A stretch of 64,000 nucleotides of DNA from positions 1 to 64,000 of the forward strand of contig JAFWVK010000044.1 of the NCBI GenBank assembly GCA_017518255.1, written 5' to 3'. The notes beneath the pieces were generated by a model. That model ran no database searches and had not been told where the DNA came from. It worked only from the letters and a program-made list of their open reading frames with translations. This document shows positions 53,438-63,676 of this stretch, in pieces. The first letter of the stretch is position 1, and the number at the start of each line of letters is the position of its first letter. Source of the stretch: Oscillospiraceae bacterium. GTDB taxonomy: Bacteria; Bacillota; Clostridia; Oscillospirales; Ruminococcaceae. The position numbers and the translations under genes were made by a program.

Positions 53438-53545
53438 ATGTGCAGAGCCTGCCTGAGAACACGCTGAGGGTGATTAGGCGTTCAGAAGCACGGCTTCAGA
53501 AAACTATCCGAACTGTTTAGAATTGGGAAAAGTGAGGACGGGTAA

Positions 53546-55366
53546 ATGGCTGAAACATTAACAAAAGAGCGCCCCGGACTTCTGTCGAGAATTCGGGGTG
53601 TGTTTCGTCGCTTTCAGGACTTTCGGATGCACAATCAGGAAACCTACCGCAGATCCAATGCGCTGCTGGCATGGCTGTTTCCGGTGTTCATCGTCTGCAT
53701 GGCAGAGTTGAACCAGGATGTGCATATTCTGACATTCCTGCACTTCTGCGTGCGCAGACCGACGGTGATTCTTTTCGATATCCTGTTTACATATCTGCTT
53801 TACGGACTGCTGATTATGATAACAAACAGGATTTGGGCGGCGGCAACCATACAGGGGCTTGCCTATATGACGCTCAGTGTGGTTGAACTGTTCAAGTTCA
53901 GTACGAACGGCAACCATTTCAAGCTCGTCGATCTTTCGGTCGGCACAGGATTCAAGAGCCTCAAGAATCTTTCGAGCTTTGCGTATATTAAAATCACGGT
54001 GCCTCTTGTTGTGTATGTCCTGATCGCACTGTTTATGATCGGATTCATCTTTGTGCGCAATCCTGCATTTACCAAGCCATTGCGCAAGCGTGTGCTTCCA
54101 GCGCTGGGTCTGCTGACAACCGGAATCCTGATTGTCTGTGTTCCGGGTGTCTCCCGGACGGTTTATTCGATTTTCGATGTCGATACAACTGTTTCGGCAA
54201 ACGCATTCTCCACAAATGAGAAATTTGAAAAGAACAGTATGCTTGCTTTTATCGTTGAGACAACTTCGGAGCGGCTGAACAATCTGCTTCAGGAGCCGGA
54301 GAATTACACGAAAGAGCATACGCTTGAAACTGTTTCTGAACCGGCAATCGCCGCAAAAAGCGATGTCAGACCGAATGTGATTGTCGTAATGTCTGAGTCC
54401 TTTGCGGATTTTCGCAGAGTGGAGTCGCTGCACCTGGAAACGGATGCATATGATGTGTTTGATCAGGTTGCGGCGCAGAGCCACCAAATCAACGTCGCGG
54501 TTCCGACGTTTGCATCCTATACTGTCCGGACGGAATTTGAGCTGATGTACGGTCTGCCGGTTCGTTCGCTGCTCGATACCATTACGCCGCAGCGCGAGAT
54601 CAATGTTGAGAAGCCTTCGTCAATGGTTTCTTACTACAACAGCCTCGGTTATGAAACCGCTTATGTGCATCCGTTTGTCGAGACCTTCTACGGCAGAGAC
54701 GAGATTTATTCTACCTACGGCTGGGATCAGATGGTCTTCCATGATCAGTTTACGGTTCCGCTTCAGGAGTACGGAAACGGCTATGTTTCGGATGAAACCG
54801 TAACCGACCAGATCCTTGCACTGGTTAAGGAGAGCGATGCGCCGCTGTATCTTCACGCAACGACAATGCAGAATCATCAGCCGTATGACTGGATTCCGAA
54901 CAAGACCGAGCTGGAGGTATATCTGGAGGGCGTCCGTGCAAGCAGCATCGCGCTTCAGCGTCTGGTCAACGAGCTGAATTCGATCGGTGAACCGACGGTT
55001 CTGCTCTTTGTCGGGGATCACTTCCCCTCGATGCGCAAGGAAGGAAATATTTACGATGCAGCAGGCATCAACAGCGAGAACTGTGATGTGCTTTATGAGC
55101 AGCCGGCGCTGATCTGGAGCAATTTTGAGCTTCAGGAGGATGCGCTGCCGCAGGAAACAGTCTCGGTCTTCTATACAACACCGATTCTGATGCGCGCTGC
55201 AGGTCTTCCGATTGATTCCTTCTATGCAACCGTGCTCAAACAGATGGAAACATATCCGGTTTATACTTCCATTTTCCTGGAGCCGGATGACCGCAATGAA
55301 ACATTTGATCTGCTGACCTACGACCGTGTCGTCGGAAAGGATTATACATCTACCAGAGAAAAATAA
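53546..55366 (+). CDS. LTA synthase-family sulfatase-fold membrane enzyme
   Basis: 606 residues: five predicted N-terminal TM helices (about residues 38-205), then an extracellular alkaline-phosphatase/sulfatase domain. Motifs: RPNVIVVMSESFADF (metal-binding Glu), TFASYTVRTEFELMYG (candidate catalytic Thr), YVHPFVETFYGRDEIY, and LFVGDHFPSM (metal-binding Asp-His). The family includes lipoteichoic acid synthases and related phosphoglycerol transferases that use phosphatidylglycerol. Assignment to LtaS itself rather than a paralogue is not certain. GAGGACGGG precedes the ATG. It is monocistronic. Confidence 0.9.
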   Translation: MAETLTKERPGLLSRIRGVFRRFQDFRMHNQETYRRSNALLAWLFPVFIVCMAELNQDVHILTFLHFCVRRPTVILFDILFTYLLYGLLIMITNRIWAAATIQGLAYMTLSVVELFKFSTNGNHFKLVDLSVGTGFKSLKNLSSFAYIKITVPLVVYVLIALFMIGFIFVRNPAFTKPLRKRVLPALGLLTTGILIVCVPGVSRTVYSIFDVDTTVSANAFSTNEKFEKNSMLAFIVETTSERLNNLLQEPENYTKEHTLETVSEPAIAAKSDVRPNVIVVMSESFADFRRVESLHLETDAYDVFDQVAAQSHQINVAVPTFASYTVRTEFELMYGLPVRSLLDTITPQREINVEKPSSMVSYYNSLGYETAYVHPFVETFYGRDEIYSTYGWDQMVFHDQFTVPLQEYGNGYVSDETVTDQILALVKESDAPLYLHATTMQNHQPYDWIPNKTELEVYLEGVRASSIALQRLVNELNSIGEPTVLLFVGDHFPSMRKEGNIYDAAGINSENCDVLYEQPALIWSNFELQEDALPQETVSVFYTTPILMRAAGLPIDSFYATVLKQMETYPVYTSIFLEPDDRNETFDLLTYDRVVGKDYTSTREK

Positions 55367-55376
55367 CAGGCTCAAA

Positions 55377-55410
55377 AAACCGGCTGCGGATTCCCGCAGC
55401 CGGTTTCAGT
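55377..55410. terminator. Bidirectional terminator between LtaS-like and GH2 genes
   Basis: Arms aaaccggctgcgg (55377-55389) and ccgcagccggttt (55394-55406), 4-nt loop, with A run upstream and T run downstream. Confidence 0.88.
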
Positions 55411-55424
55411 CTGTCAATATTATT

Positions 55425-58202
55425 TTATCCGAACAGTTTTTTCAGCAGTGCCGCGCTGAGCTGTTCCGCCGGAGCAAATGCTTCAGACTGCATATACTCT
55501 GCAATTGCATGGCTCAGACGGTTCACGGAGAGGTCATCGGGCAGTTCTTCCAGCCGCACAGTGCAGATCAGCAGCTTTCCGCCGGAAACGGCAGTCTCAA
55601 AAATCAGACCGAGCCGGTGATTCCGCTCTGTGTTGTCAATCATCTGCACAATCGGCCGGTATCCCTCAGGTGCGGCATCCAGCACGGCACAGTCTGCGTG
55701 CGTAACCGGCATATACCACTGCGGCGTGGAATACGGTTCGCTGAACATCGCTGCTGTTACAGGATGCGCCGGATTCATGCAAAGCCCCATCGTCCCGACC
55801 GGAACCTTTTTTTTCATGGATTCTGAGATGATTCTGAACATGTGATAATTCCAGAAATCCGTACAGTAAAAGCCCTCGACCGATTCCGCGATATGCTCCG
55901 GCAGCAGCAGAACCCGTTCGCCTTTCAGCAGGTGCGGCTCTGCTTCGGTAAAACTGCGCACAACCGATACCGGGAAGCGAACCGGCGTGACCGGCGGCAG
56001 AACCGTAATCTGCCACATATTCCGCACCGACTCTCCGGGAATCTCGAAAACCAGCTCTGCCTTCCCGGCGGCATCCTCCGGAACCGGAATTTCCGTTCCT
56101 CCGAGCCAAACCAGACCGTGCGGGTTTTCCGGCAGCGTACCCTCCTTTGCAAAGAGACTCCGGCTGCCGCTTTGCAGCGTGATGCGGAAAGGCTGAGCAG
56201 CAAGCTGCTCTCTGCTGCACCGCAACGCAAACCGGATTGTTACCGGCTTTCCGGCTTCCCAGACAAAGGAATCGAACACCGCAAGCGGAACCAGATCCCC
56301 GCAGAATCCGCGCCAGTATTCCGGTGCAGTCAGTCCTTTGTTTCCCAGCAGGGCATTCATCATGCCGACCAGCGCGGTTCCCTGTCCCGGAAAATCCTGC
56401 AAATCCAGAATCTGAAATCCGGCGATATGGGGGGAGCGCATGGCTGCTTCCAGTTCTGCTTTATAACATTCGCGGGAGAATGCGCCGGAACACCGGAAGA
56501 ATTCCTCCGCCTGATTTGCCATGCCCGCAGCTTCCAGCCGTTCCCGGAAGATTTCCAGATTTCCGGCGCGGGTGACACCGGTATACTTCGGGATTTCCGA
56601 ATAATCCGGATAGATGTTATACTGTCCGATTTCATGTGTTACGACCGGAATATCCGGAACAAAAATGCCGTTTTGACCGGATGCTTTGACGCGCTTTACG
56701 CCGGTTCCGTACTGGATGTCCAGTTCTGCGGGTTCGTTTCCGGTTCCGGCAGCATTCTGCCGGCCGGCTGTGAGATTCGCCTCATAATCCCACGCAGCGG
56801 AGGGCGCCGCTGTCTGTATTCTGCCGAGCGGTGCATCGCAGTCTGCAAAGGAGCCGCGGAGCAGTCTGCCTTTTCCTGTCCGGACACCTGTCCAGAAGTC
56901 CTCCTGCGGAATCTGAAGCGGCATATGCTGAAAATTGTTGCTGCCCTGTGTATAGAGCGGGCGGGGGTCTGCGTTCCGAAGGCGCTCTATGATTTCTCCG
57001 AGACGTTTGGGGTCGCCCCATAGCTCATTGCCGAGCGAAAGCATACAGAAGGACGGGTGGTTGCCGAATGCTTCACAGATGCGAAGCCCCTCGCGAATCA
57101 GGTATTCCTGTTCTTGACCGTTGAATTTTTCGCCGTTCGGTGCATCAATTGTTCCCCAGAAGGGAAGCTCCGGCTCCATGTAAATGCCGGCGAGGTCTGC
57201 TGCCGCAAAGGCAGCTTCCGGCGGGCAGCAGGTGTGAAAACGGTAGTGATTGATTCCCCATTCCTTCATCAGCCGGAAAATGTGCAGCCAGCTCTCCGTG
57301 TCGGCAGGTGCGGCGCCGGTCAGCGGAAAGACCATGCCGTCATGCTTTCCGCGCAGCATGACCGGAATGCCGTTGATTTCAAAATGATCGCCGGCTGCCC
57401 GGAAATCACGCAGACCGAAAACAGCAGAAGCACTGTCCGGTTCGCCGGATATCGAGAACGTCAGCGTATAAACCGCCGGATGGTATTCGCTCCAGAAGGA
57501 GACAGTATCCGGCAGCGGAATTGTTGCAGAGAATTGACCGCAGCTGTCGGCGGTCAGTGTTCTGTTCCAAACGGGAGCAGCGGTCTTTCCGTCCGAATCT
57601 GTCAGCCGGATTTCCGTTTTTGCAGACTGAGCGCCGAACAGAATGCCTTTGACTGTCACGGTTCTGTCGGCAGCGCACGGAAATGTCCGCAAATGCGAAA
57701 AATATATGCGGCTGTGAAAAATCAGTTCTGTTTTTCCTGTTATGCCGATCCAGTTGGTCTGTGTGTCCGGAGAGGTCATATGTCCGCCTCTTGTCGGGTA
57801 ATCCGTATTCCGGATGCAGAGAATCAGCTCCGTTTGTTCGGCGGTCTGTCCGGTCAGGTCGTAAACATGCGGGGTGCATAGGCTGTTTTCTGAGGATATG
57901 TATTTTCCGTTGACCCAGAGCTTTGTTATGCGGGTTCGCTCCAGATAAAGGAAGCAGGGTATTCCGAGCTGCTCCTGCTTCAGGCGGATGCATTTTCGCA
58001 GCCAGATCTGCCCCGAAAACGGATAGTTTTCCGTCAGGCAGCCGTCTGACCGGTGCGGATTCCGGCTGCCGATCTGCTGCTGCGCGGTTGTGCCCGGAAG
58101 CTGCATATGAAGCGGATATTCCGCAGGGGGTTCCGGATACCGGCAGGGTTCCGGATCCGTGCAAAGCTGCCATGTGCCGTCCAGAGAAAGAATTGATGTC
58201 AT
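55425..58202 (-). CDS. Glycoside hydrolase family 2-like enzyme, cytoplasmic
   Basis: 925 residues without a signal peptide. The N-terminal sugar-binding jelly-roll (LDGTWQLCTD, FLYLERTRITKLWVNGKYI), an Ig-like domain, then a TIM barrel beginning INGIPVMLRGKHDGMVFPL. The acid/base Asn-Glu pair appears in SLGNELWGDPKR, and a Glu in VVTHEIGQYNIYP is the candidate nucleophile. GH2 enzymes include beta-galactosidases, glucuronidases and mannosidases; the specificity is not decidable. ATG 58202 is chosen because AAAAGGAG lies 7 bp upstream; ATG 58220 is in frame. No transporter genes are adjacent. Confidence 0.85.
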   Translation of the reverse strand: MTSILSLDGTWQLCTDPEPCRYPEPPAEYPLHMQLPGTTAQQQIGSRNPHRSDGCLTENYPFSGQIWLRKCIRLKQEQLGIPCFLYLERTRITKLWVNGKYISSENSLCTPHVYDLTGQTAEQTELILCIRNTDYPTRGGHMTSPDTQTNWIGITGKTELIFHSRIYFSHLRTFPCAADRTVTVKGILFGAQSAKTEIRLTDSDGKTAAPVWNRTLTADSCGQFSATIPLPDTVSFWSEYHPAVYTLTFSISGEPDSASAVFGLRDFRAAGDHFEINGIPVMLRGKHDGMVFPLTGAAPADTESWLHIFRLMKEWGINHYRFHTCCPPEAAFAAADLAGIYMEPELPFWGTIDAPNGEKFNGQEQEYLIREGLRICEAFGNHPSFCMLSLGNELWGDPKRLGEIIERLRNADPRPLYTQGSNNFQHMPLQIPQEDFWTGVRTGKGRLLRGSFADCDAPLGRIQTAAPSAAWDYEANLTAGRQNAAGTGNEPAELDIQYGTGVKRVKASGQNGIFVPDIPVVTHEIGQYNIYPDYSEIPKYTGVTRAGNLEIFRERLEAAGMANQAEEFFRCSGAFSRECYKAELEAAMRSPHIAGFQILDLQDFPGQGTALVGMMNALLGNKGLTAPEYWRGFCGDLVPLAVFDSFVWEAGKPVTIRFALRCSREQLAAQPFRITLQSGSRSLFAKEGTLPENPHGLVWLGGTEIPVPEDAAGKAELVFEIPGESVRNMWQITVLPPVTPVRFPVSVVRSFTEAEPHLLKGERVLLLPEHIAESVEGFYCTDFWNYHMFRIISESMKKKVPVGTMGLCMNPAHPVTAAMFSEPYSTPQWYMPVTHADCAVLDAAPEGYRPIVQMIDNTERNHRLGLIFETAVSGGKLLICTVRLEELPDDLSVNRLSHAIAEYMQSEAFAPAEQLSAALLKKLFG

Positions 58203-58312
58203 GCGGCTGCTCCTTTTCATACTGTATTCTGTAAAAACCACAATGAATTCAGCGCGGTTAATCTGCAAAAAACGAAATATCTGCGGGGGAAGGTTCGCAT
58301 ACCGTACCTCCG

Positions 58313-60493
58313 CTAATCCTCTGCAAACAATCCGGCGATGCTCCGCTGCTTTTCGAGCAGCAGCATATCCGTGCTGCCGTCCGGCGCAATCCGAAGCAGA
58401 ACATTCCGGTCTGTGCAGACTTTCGGCAGGACATCCGCTTCTCCGCCCGGATTCAGCAGAATTTTTGCATCATCGGACACAGCGGCGGTTCCGCCGTACC
58501 GTATGACGGCATTTGCCGAATAAACGGTTTCATCCGCAGCGGGACAGGTGGTTACGGAAACATTGCCCTGTTCAGCGGTCAGTACACCGTTTTCGCAGAT
58601 GAGCCGCAGTTCGCCGAGCCGGAGCGTAAAAGCCCGGTCCTGCGGAGATTTCGGCTCGATGCCGCAGACGGTTTCGTCCTCCCGCCACATTACGCTCTCC
58701 CGCAGAATGACCTCCGAAATCTCAACGGACGCCAGTTCTTTTTGATAGGCAGCGGCATTTTTGCCGGAACAGATCAGCACATCCAGACGGTCGATTCCGT
58801 ATTCTGCGAGATATGTTCGGACATACTGCGGATTTTTTACGGCTCCGCTCAGGTCTGCCGCCGCGGTTTTTCCGCTGCCTGAAATGACCAGAACAGACTC
58901 CTGCTTTCTGCCCAGAACTGCAACGCGCAGATTCTCCGAGGTACGGAACTGTTCCGCAGCAGTCATTGCACCGAGCAGAACAATTCCGAACAGCAGTGCC
59001 GCAATGAAATGTCTGCCCTTTGCACGGAATCCGGGCAACAGAAGCAATATGCCGGCAAGCAGCAAAACTGCCGCTCTGAGAAACGGGGATGAAGCATTCA
59101 GGTGAGAAAACGGGAGCCGTGCAAGGCTTTCCGCCAGTACACGGGATATCCGGCAGAGCAGCCCGGCTGCGGGAAGCAGTCCGGCAGTCAGTCCGCCGGT
59201 CAGCAGTACCGAAAACCCGATATACAGCGCAGTGACGGTAAACGGCAGAATCAGCAGATTGCCGAGCGGTGCAATCAGCGAAGATTCTCCGCAGAGCAGA
59301 ACGGATGCCGGAAAAACCGACAGGGATACCGCCGCAAGCTCTGTCAGGGATGAGGAGCCTTTCGGGATGCCGGCGAGCTCTGAGAAATACGGTGCTGCAA
59401 TGCTGACGCCGAATACGCCGGAAAATGAAAGCCAGAAGCTGACGGAACCGATGACATAGGGTGTGAAAACCGTACAGGCAAACATTGTGATGCAAAGTGC
59501 GCGCAGCGGATCGCCGCGCCGCCCGAAGAGTGCTGCTGCGCGTGTCATCAGCAGCATACACGCCGCACGGTATACCGAAACCGACGAATCCACCAGCAGC
59601 ACAAACAGAGCAATTGCCGGAAGCAAAAGAAGGAACTGCATACGCTTTGACAGGTGCATCCGGCGGAACAGCCATGTCAGCGCCGTGCAGAAAAACATCA
59701 GATGCAGACCCGATACGGCGGTAATATGCCCGATGCCGGAGCGGTAAAGCGACTGCCTTTCTGCCTGATCCATGCCGGTTTTGTCTCCGAAAAGCATCGC
59801 ACAGAGCAGTGCGGCATCCTCATCCGCCATCGCCGTCTGAATCTTCCTTGTGACAGAATCGCGGTAATTCTGCACCGCCCTGCGCAGGGAGAAGCCGGTA
59901 TCTTCCTGAAAACGGAGCAGCTCTGCACTGTAAATGCGAAGATAGCGCCCCTGTCCCGCCTGATACTGCTCGGTATGAAAGCGGTAGTCGGGTGCGATCC
60001 GTGTCAGAACTGCGGAAAGCGTTACGGTGTCACCTGTCTTCAATTCCGGAACACCGCTGTCCGCATACCAGTCAACCGAAACAGAATGTCCGTTCAGCCG
60101 CGTTTGCAGGCGATAGCGGATGCGGTCGCTGCGATAAATCTGTTTTTCCGTGATTTCACCGGTGCAGACGACGGTCTGTCCGTCCATTGCACAGAGCGGC
60201 TGACGAATCCGCGCATCATAGAGTTTCCAGGCTGAGATACCGCATACACAGCCCGTCAGAATCAAAAGCAGCTCCGTTCGTTTCCGGAAAATCAGAAGCG
60301 TGATGCAGAGCAGGACGGTAATGACGGCGGCAGCGGAAACAAGGTGCAGATAAGCCGACAGCAAGCCTGCTGTCCAGCTCAGTGTCATACATTCGACACC
60401 GAACAGGCAGGTTTTGCCGCCGGCTTTTCCGGTCGGTGCGGCAGAGTTCCGCACCGCTTCATTCAGTTTCACGCACCCTGACTTGCAGACCAT
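58313..60493 (-). CDS. comEC: ComEC/Rec2-family competence protein
   Basis: 726 residues of a DNA-uptake channel protein. An N-terminal OB-like domain (TVVCTGEITEKQIYRSDRIR) is followed by the competence core with many TM helices, with the hallmark GIGHITAVSGLHL and DSSVSVYRAACM. The C-terminal ~190 residues resemble the metallo-beta-lactamase-like domain of longer ComECs, but no HxHxDH motif is seen, so it is degenerate. The start is uncertain: 60493 overlaps the HIT gene by 25 bp, while ATG 60388 (MTLSW) would begin directly at the first TM. Confidence 0.88.
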   Translation of the reverse strand: MVCKSGCVKLNEAVRNSAAPTGKAGGKTCLFGVECMTLSWTAGLLSAYLHLVSAAAVITVLLCITLLIFRKRTELLLILTGCVCGISAWKLYDARIRQPLCAMDGQTVVCTGEITEKQIYRSDRIRYRLQTRLNGHSVSVDWYADSGVPELKTGDTVTLSAVLTRIAPDYRFHTEQYQAGQGRYLRIYSAELLRFQEDTGFSLRRAVQNYRDSVTRKIQTAMADEDAALLCAMLFGDKTGMDQAERQSLYRSGIGHITAVSGLHLMFFCTALTWLFRRMHLSKRMQFLLLLPAIALFVLLVDSSVSVYRAACMLLMTRAAALFGRRGDPLRALCITMFACTVFTPYVIGSVSFWLSFSGVFGVSIAAPYFSELAGIPKGSSSLTELAAVSLSVFPASVLLCGESSLIAPLGNLLILPFTVTALYIGFSVLLTGGLTAGLLPAAGLLCRISRVLAESLARLPFSHLNASSPFLRAAVLLLAGILLLLPGFRAKGRHFIAALLFGIVLLGAMTAAEQFRTSENLRVAVLGRKQESVLVISGSGKTAAADLSGAVKNPQYVRTYLAEYGIDRLDVLICSGKNAAAYQKELASVEISEVILRESVMWREDETVCGIEPKSPQDRAFTLRLGELRLICENGVLTAEQGNVSVTTCPAADETVYSANAVIRYGGTAAVSDDAKILLNPGGEADVLPKVCTDRNVLLRIAPDGSTDMLLLEKQRSIAGLFAED

Positions 60494-60816
60494 CCCATTG
60501 TCTGACCCGCAAGCAAATGGAAATGCAGATGCGGGACGGTCTGTCCGGCATCCTCGCCGCAGTTTGTGATGACGCGGAATCCGCTGTCAAGCTTCTGCTC
60601 TGCGGCATATTTTGCAATTGCCGTAAAGATTTTCCCGACGATTTCCGCATTCTCCTCCGTGACTGCGGAGGCGCCGGAAATATGCTGCTTCGGAATGAAC
60701 AGCACATGTACCGGTGCGATCGGATTGATGTCCTTGAATGCATAGACAAATTCGTCTTCATAAACTTTCGTGCTCGGAATTTCTCCGGCAATGATCCTGC
60801 AGAATAAGCAATCCAT
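60469..60816 (-). CDS. HIT family nucleotide-binding protein
   Basis: 115 residues with the histidine triad HLHFHLL near the C-terminus, N-terminal CLFCRIIAGEIPS and the IAPVHVLFIPKQHI segment, typical of HinT-like nucleoside phosphoramidases. A Cys pair at positions 3 and 6 is common in HIT zinc-containing members. AAAGGACGG precedes the ATG. It lies 25 bp after alaS on the minus strand, in one operon with alaS and comEC. Confidence 0.95.
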   Translation of the reverse strand: MDCLFCRIIAGEIPSTKVYEDEFVYAFKDINPIAPVHVLFIPKQHISGASAVTEENAEIVGKIFTAIAKYAAEQKLDSGFRVITNCGEDAGQTVPHLHFHLLAGQTMGWSASQGA

Positions 60817-60841
60817 ATTTCTCCGTCCTTTCTGATTCCGG

Positions 60842-63496
60842 TTAAGCGTTCAGCTGTGCCGCTGCAATTTCCGCAACCGTAGCAAGTGCCGCATCAATCT
60901 TTGCTGCATCGCCGATGCCGCCCATCGCGCTGTCAGGTCTTCCGCCGCCCTTGCCGCCTGTTGCAGAGGCAGTCTGCTGGATGATTTTTCCGGCATGTGC
61001 GCCCTTCGCGACAGCGGATTTCGAGCATACACAGTAGAGGTTTCCGCCGTTTCCGCTGATGCCTGCGAGCAGGGCGATGACATTCTCTTCCTTGTCGCGA
61101 ATCTGATCGCCGAGCTTGCGGAGAGTATCCGGCTTGACGTCTGCGAGTTTTGCCGAGACAATCTTCATGCCGCCGATCTCTTTTGCACCGGTGAAGAGCC
61201 CGTCAAGCTGGCTGTTTGCGATTTTCTGATTAAGCTTTTCGATTTCGCGGGTCTTCTCACGCAGTTCATTGGACAGCGTCGCACATTTTTCCGGCAGCTC
61301 TGCGGGGTTTGCGAGCTTCAGTGCCTTTGCTGCCTCCGCGAGCGTCTGTTCGTTCTGTGCAATCAGCTTCAGCACATTTGCGCCGGTCAGCAGTTCAATT
61401 CTGCGGACGCCTGCCGCGACCGAGCTTTCGGAGACAATCTTGCAGAGTCCGATTTGTGCGGTGTTTGTGACATGCGTACCGCCACAGAATTCGATTGAGC
61501 CGGAGCCGGCTGTGACAACGCGCACAACATCGCCGTATTTTTCTCCGAACAGCGCCATTGCGCCGAGCTTTTTGGCTTCTTCGATCGGCATTTCCTGAGT
61601 TGTGACAGGCTGTGCCGCCAGAATTTCAGTATTGATGATCTCCCCGACCTTTGCCAGTTCTTCCGCCGAAACACCGGAGAAGTGCGAGAAGTCGAAGCGG
61701 CAGCGGTCTGCATCAACAAGCTGACCCGCCTGATGCACATGATCGCCCAGCACGGAGCGGAGCGCCGCCTGAAGCAGATGGGCAGCAGTGTGGTTGCGCA
61801 TAATTGCGCTGCGGCGTTCTTTGTCGATGGCTGCCGTGACGGTATCGCCGACATGCAGCGTACCCTCCTCCAACGTGCCCATATGCAGGAAATGACCGTC
61901 GCCGTCCTTGCGGGTATCCGCAACGGCAAATGAGACCTCGGTCTCGCCCTCCGCATAAACGGCAATTACGCCGGTGTCGCCGACCTGACCGCCGCTTTCG
62001 GCATAGAACGGTGTGCGGTCGAGCACAAGAACGGCATCCTTTCCGGCTTCGAGCGTATCAACAGCCAGACCGCCGCAGAGGATTGCCAGAACGGAAGCGG
62101 TTTCGGTATCGGCAGAATAACCGGTAAATTCGGTTTTCGCAGTGCCCTTGGGTGCGGTAATATCGCCGCCCCACGAAGTCTTGACTTTGGAGGCGCGGTC
62201 TGCACGGGCGCGCTGCTTCTGCTCCTCCATGCAGGCGCGGAAGCCTTCTTCGTCAACGGTGATGCCCTGTTCGCCCGCCATTTCCACGGTCAGGTCGATC
62301 GGGAAGCCGTAGGTATCGCTGAGATTGAACGCATCTTTTCCGGCAAGAACGGTTTTGCCTTCCGCTTTCAGAGCGGCAATCATGTCATTCAGGCGGTCGG
62401 TGCCGTTGTCAATGGTGCGGGCGAAGCTTTCCTCCTCGTGGCGGATAATGCGGATAATCAGCTCCTGCTTTTCTTTCAGCTCCGGATAAGCGGTTTCGTT
62501 TTCGCGGATGACTGTTTCTGCGACCTGATACAGGAACGGCTCTTTGATGCCGAGCAGTCTGCCGTGACGGGCAGCGCGGCGGAGCAGGCGCTTTAAGACA
62601 TAGCCTCTGCCGTCATTTGCGGGCGTGATGCCGTCGCCGACCATGAACACGGTCGAGCGGATGTGGTCCGTGATGACGCGGAGGGAGACATCGGTCTTTT
62701 CATCGGTGTGATATTCGATGCCGGCAATTTTGCAGATGTGCTTCATGATATTCTGCACGGTATCCACTTCAAAGAGATTGTCCACGCCCTGCATGACACA
62801 TGCCAGCCGCTCCAGACCCATGCCGGTGTCAATATTTTTATGCTTCATTTCGGCATAATTGCCTTTGCCGTCGCTGTCGAACTGCGAGAACACGAGGTTC
62901 CAGATTTCAATGATGCGGTCGCAGTCGCTTGCCTGCTCGAAGCTCTCGAAGGGACCGTAAGCCTCGCCGCGGTCGAAGTGAATTTCGGAGCAGGGACCGC
63001 AGGGACCGGAGCCGTGCTCCCAGAAGTTATCCGCTTTGCCCAGCCGGATGATTCTGTCGTGCGGAATGCCGATTTCCTTTTCCCAGATCTGCTCTGCCTC
63101 GTCGTCGCTCTCAAAAATCGTAATCCAGAGGCGGTCTGCGGGAATTGCAAGTGTACCGGTCAGAAATTCCCATGCCCAGCTGATTGCCTCGCGCTTGAAA
63201 TATTCGCCGAAGGAGAAGTTGCCGAGCATTTCAAAAAATGTTCCGTGACGCGCGGTTTTGCCGACGCGCTCGATATCCGGTGTACGGATGCATTTCTGAC
63301 AGGTTGTTACGCGGACATTCGGCGGAACCGCCTGTCCGAGGAAGAATTTTTTCAGCGGTGCCATGCCGGAGTTAATCAGCAGAAGAGAATTGTCGCCTTT
63401 CGGTATTAAAGACGCACTGCCCATGCGGGTATGATTTTTGCTCTCAAAGAATGAGAGAAACTGCTCACGAAGCTGATTCAAGCCTGTCCATTCCAT
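60842..63496 (-). CDS. alaS: Alanyl-tRNA synthetase
   Basis: 884 residues, full length. Class II aminoacylation core from MEWTGLNQLREQFLSFFESK with GDNSLLLINSGMAPLKK, editing domain motif NHTAAHLLQAAL (HxxxH), zinc-ligand FCGGTHV, and a C-terminal C-Ala domain ending in GGKGGGRPDSAMGG. It charges tRNA-Ala and hydrolyses mischarged Ser/Gly. An AAAGGATC site precedes the ATG. No T-box motif was found upstream. Confidence 0.97.
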   Translation of the reverse strand: MEWTGLNQLREQFLSFFESKNHTRMGSASLIPKGDNSLLLINSGMAPLKKFFLGQAVPPNVRVTTCQKCIRTPDIERVGKTARHGTFFEMLGNFSFGEYFKREAISWAWEFLTGTLAIPADRLWITIFESDDEAEQIWEKEIGIPHDRIIRLGKADNFWEHGSGPCGPCSEIHFDRGEAYGPFESFEQASDCDRIIEIWNLVFSQFDSDGKGNYAEMKHKNIDTGMGLERLACVMQGVDNLFEVDTVQNIMKHICKIAGIEYHTDEKTDVSLRVITDHIRSTVFMVGDGITPANDGRGYVLKRLLRRAARHGRLLGIKEPFLYQVAETVIRENETAYPELKEKQELIIRIIRHEEESFARTIDNGTDRLNDMIAALKAEGKTVLAGKDAFNLSDTYGFPIDLTVEMAGEQGITVDEEGFRACMEEQKQRARADRASKVKTSWGGDITAPKGTAKTEFTGYSADTETASVLAILCGGLAVDTLEAGKDAVLVLDRTPFYAESGGQVGDTGVIAVYAEGETEVSFAVADTRKDGDGHFLHMGTLEEGTLHVGDTVTAAIDKERRSAIMRNHTAAHLLQAALRSVLGDHVHQAGQLVDADRCRFDFSHFSGVSAEELAKVGEIINTEILAAQPVTTQEMPIEEAKKLGAMALFGEKYGDVVRVVTAGSGSIEFCGGTHVTNTAQIGLCKIVSESSVAAGVRRIELLTGANVLKLIAQNEQTLAEAAKALKLANPAELPEKCATLSNELREKTREIEKLNQKIANSQLDGLFTGAKEIGGMKIVSAKLADVKPDTLRKLGDQIRDKEENVIALLAGISGNGGNLYCVCSKSAVAKGAHAGKIIQQTASATGGKGGGRPDSAMGGIGDAAKIDAALATVAEIAAAQLNA

Positions 63497-63566
63497 AATT
63501 TTCAGAAGATCCTTTCATTTCGGATTGATTTACTGTTCTGCGATTACGCATAACCATACAAATTAT

Positions 63567-63595
63567 AGTATAGCGCAATTTGCAGGATTTGTCAA
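63567..63595 (-). promoter_or_regulatory. Promoter of alaS-HIT-comEC
   Basis: Minus strand consensus TTGACA (63595-63590), 17-bp spacer, TATACT (63572-63567). Confidence 0.88.
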
Positions 63596-63610
63596 GAGTT
63601 CGGGCAACAC

Positions 63611-63676
63611 CCGGCGCGGAGCCCACGCTGGCATGACCGCTTCCCGGCGCGGAGCCCGCGCTGGCATGACCGCTTC
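63611..63676. repeat. 33-bp direct repeat pair upstream of alaS
   Basis: Two adjacent 33-bp units (63611-63643 and 63644-63676), ccggcgcggagcccNcgctg followed by gcatgaccgcttc, differ at one base. A partial third start (acacccggcg) precedes them. Translation of the minus frame gives a GSGHASxGSAP repeat, but that ORF has no other coding signal. Confidence 0.8.
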
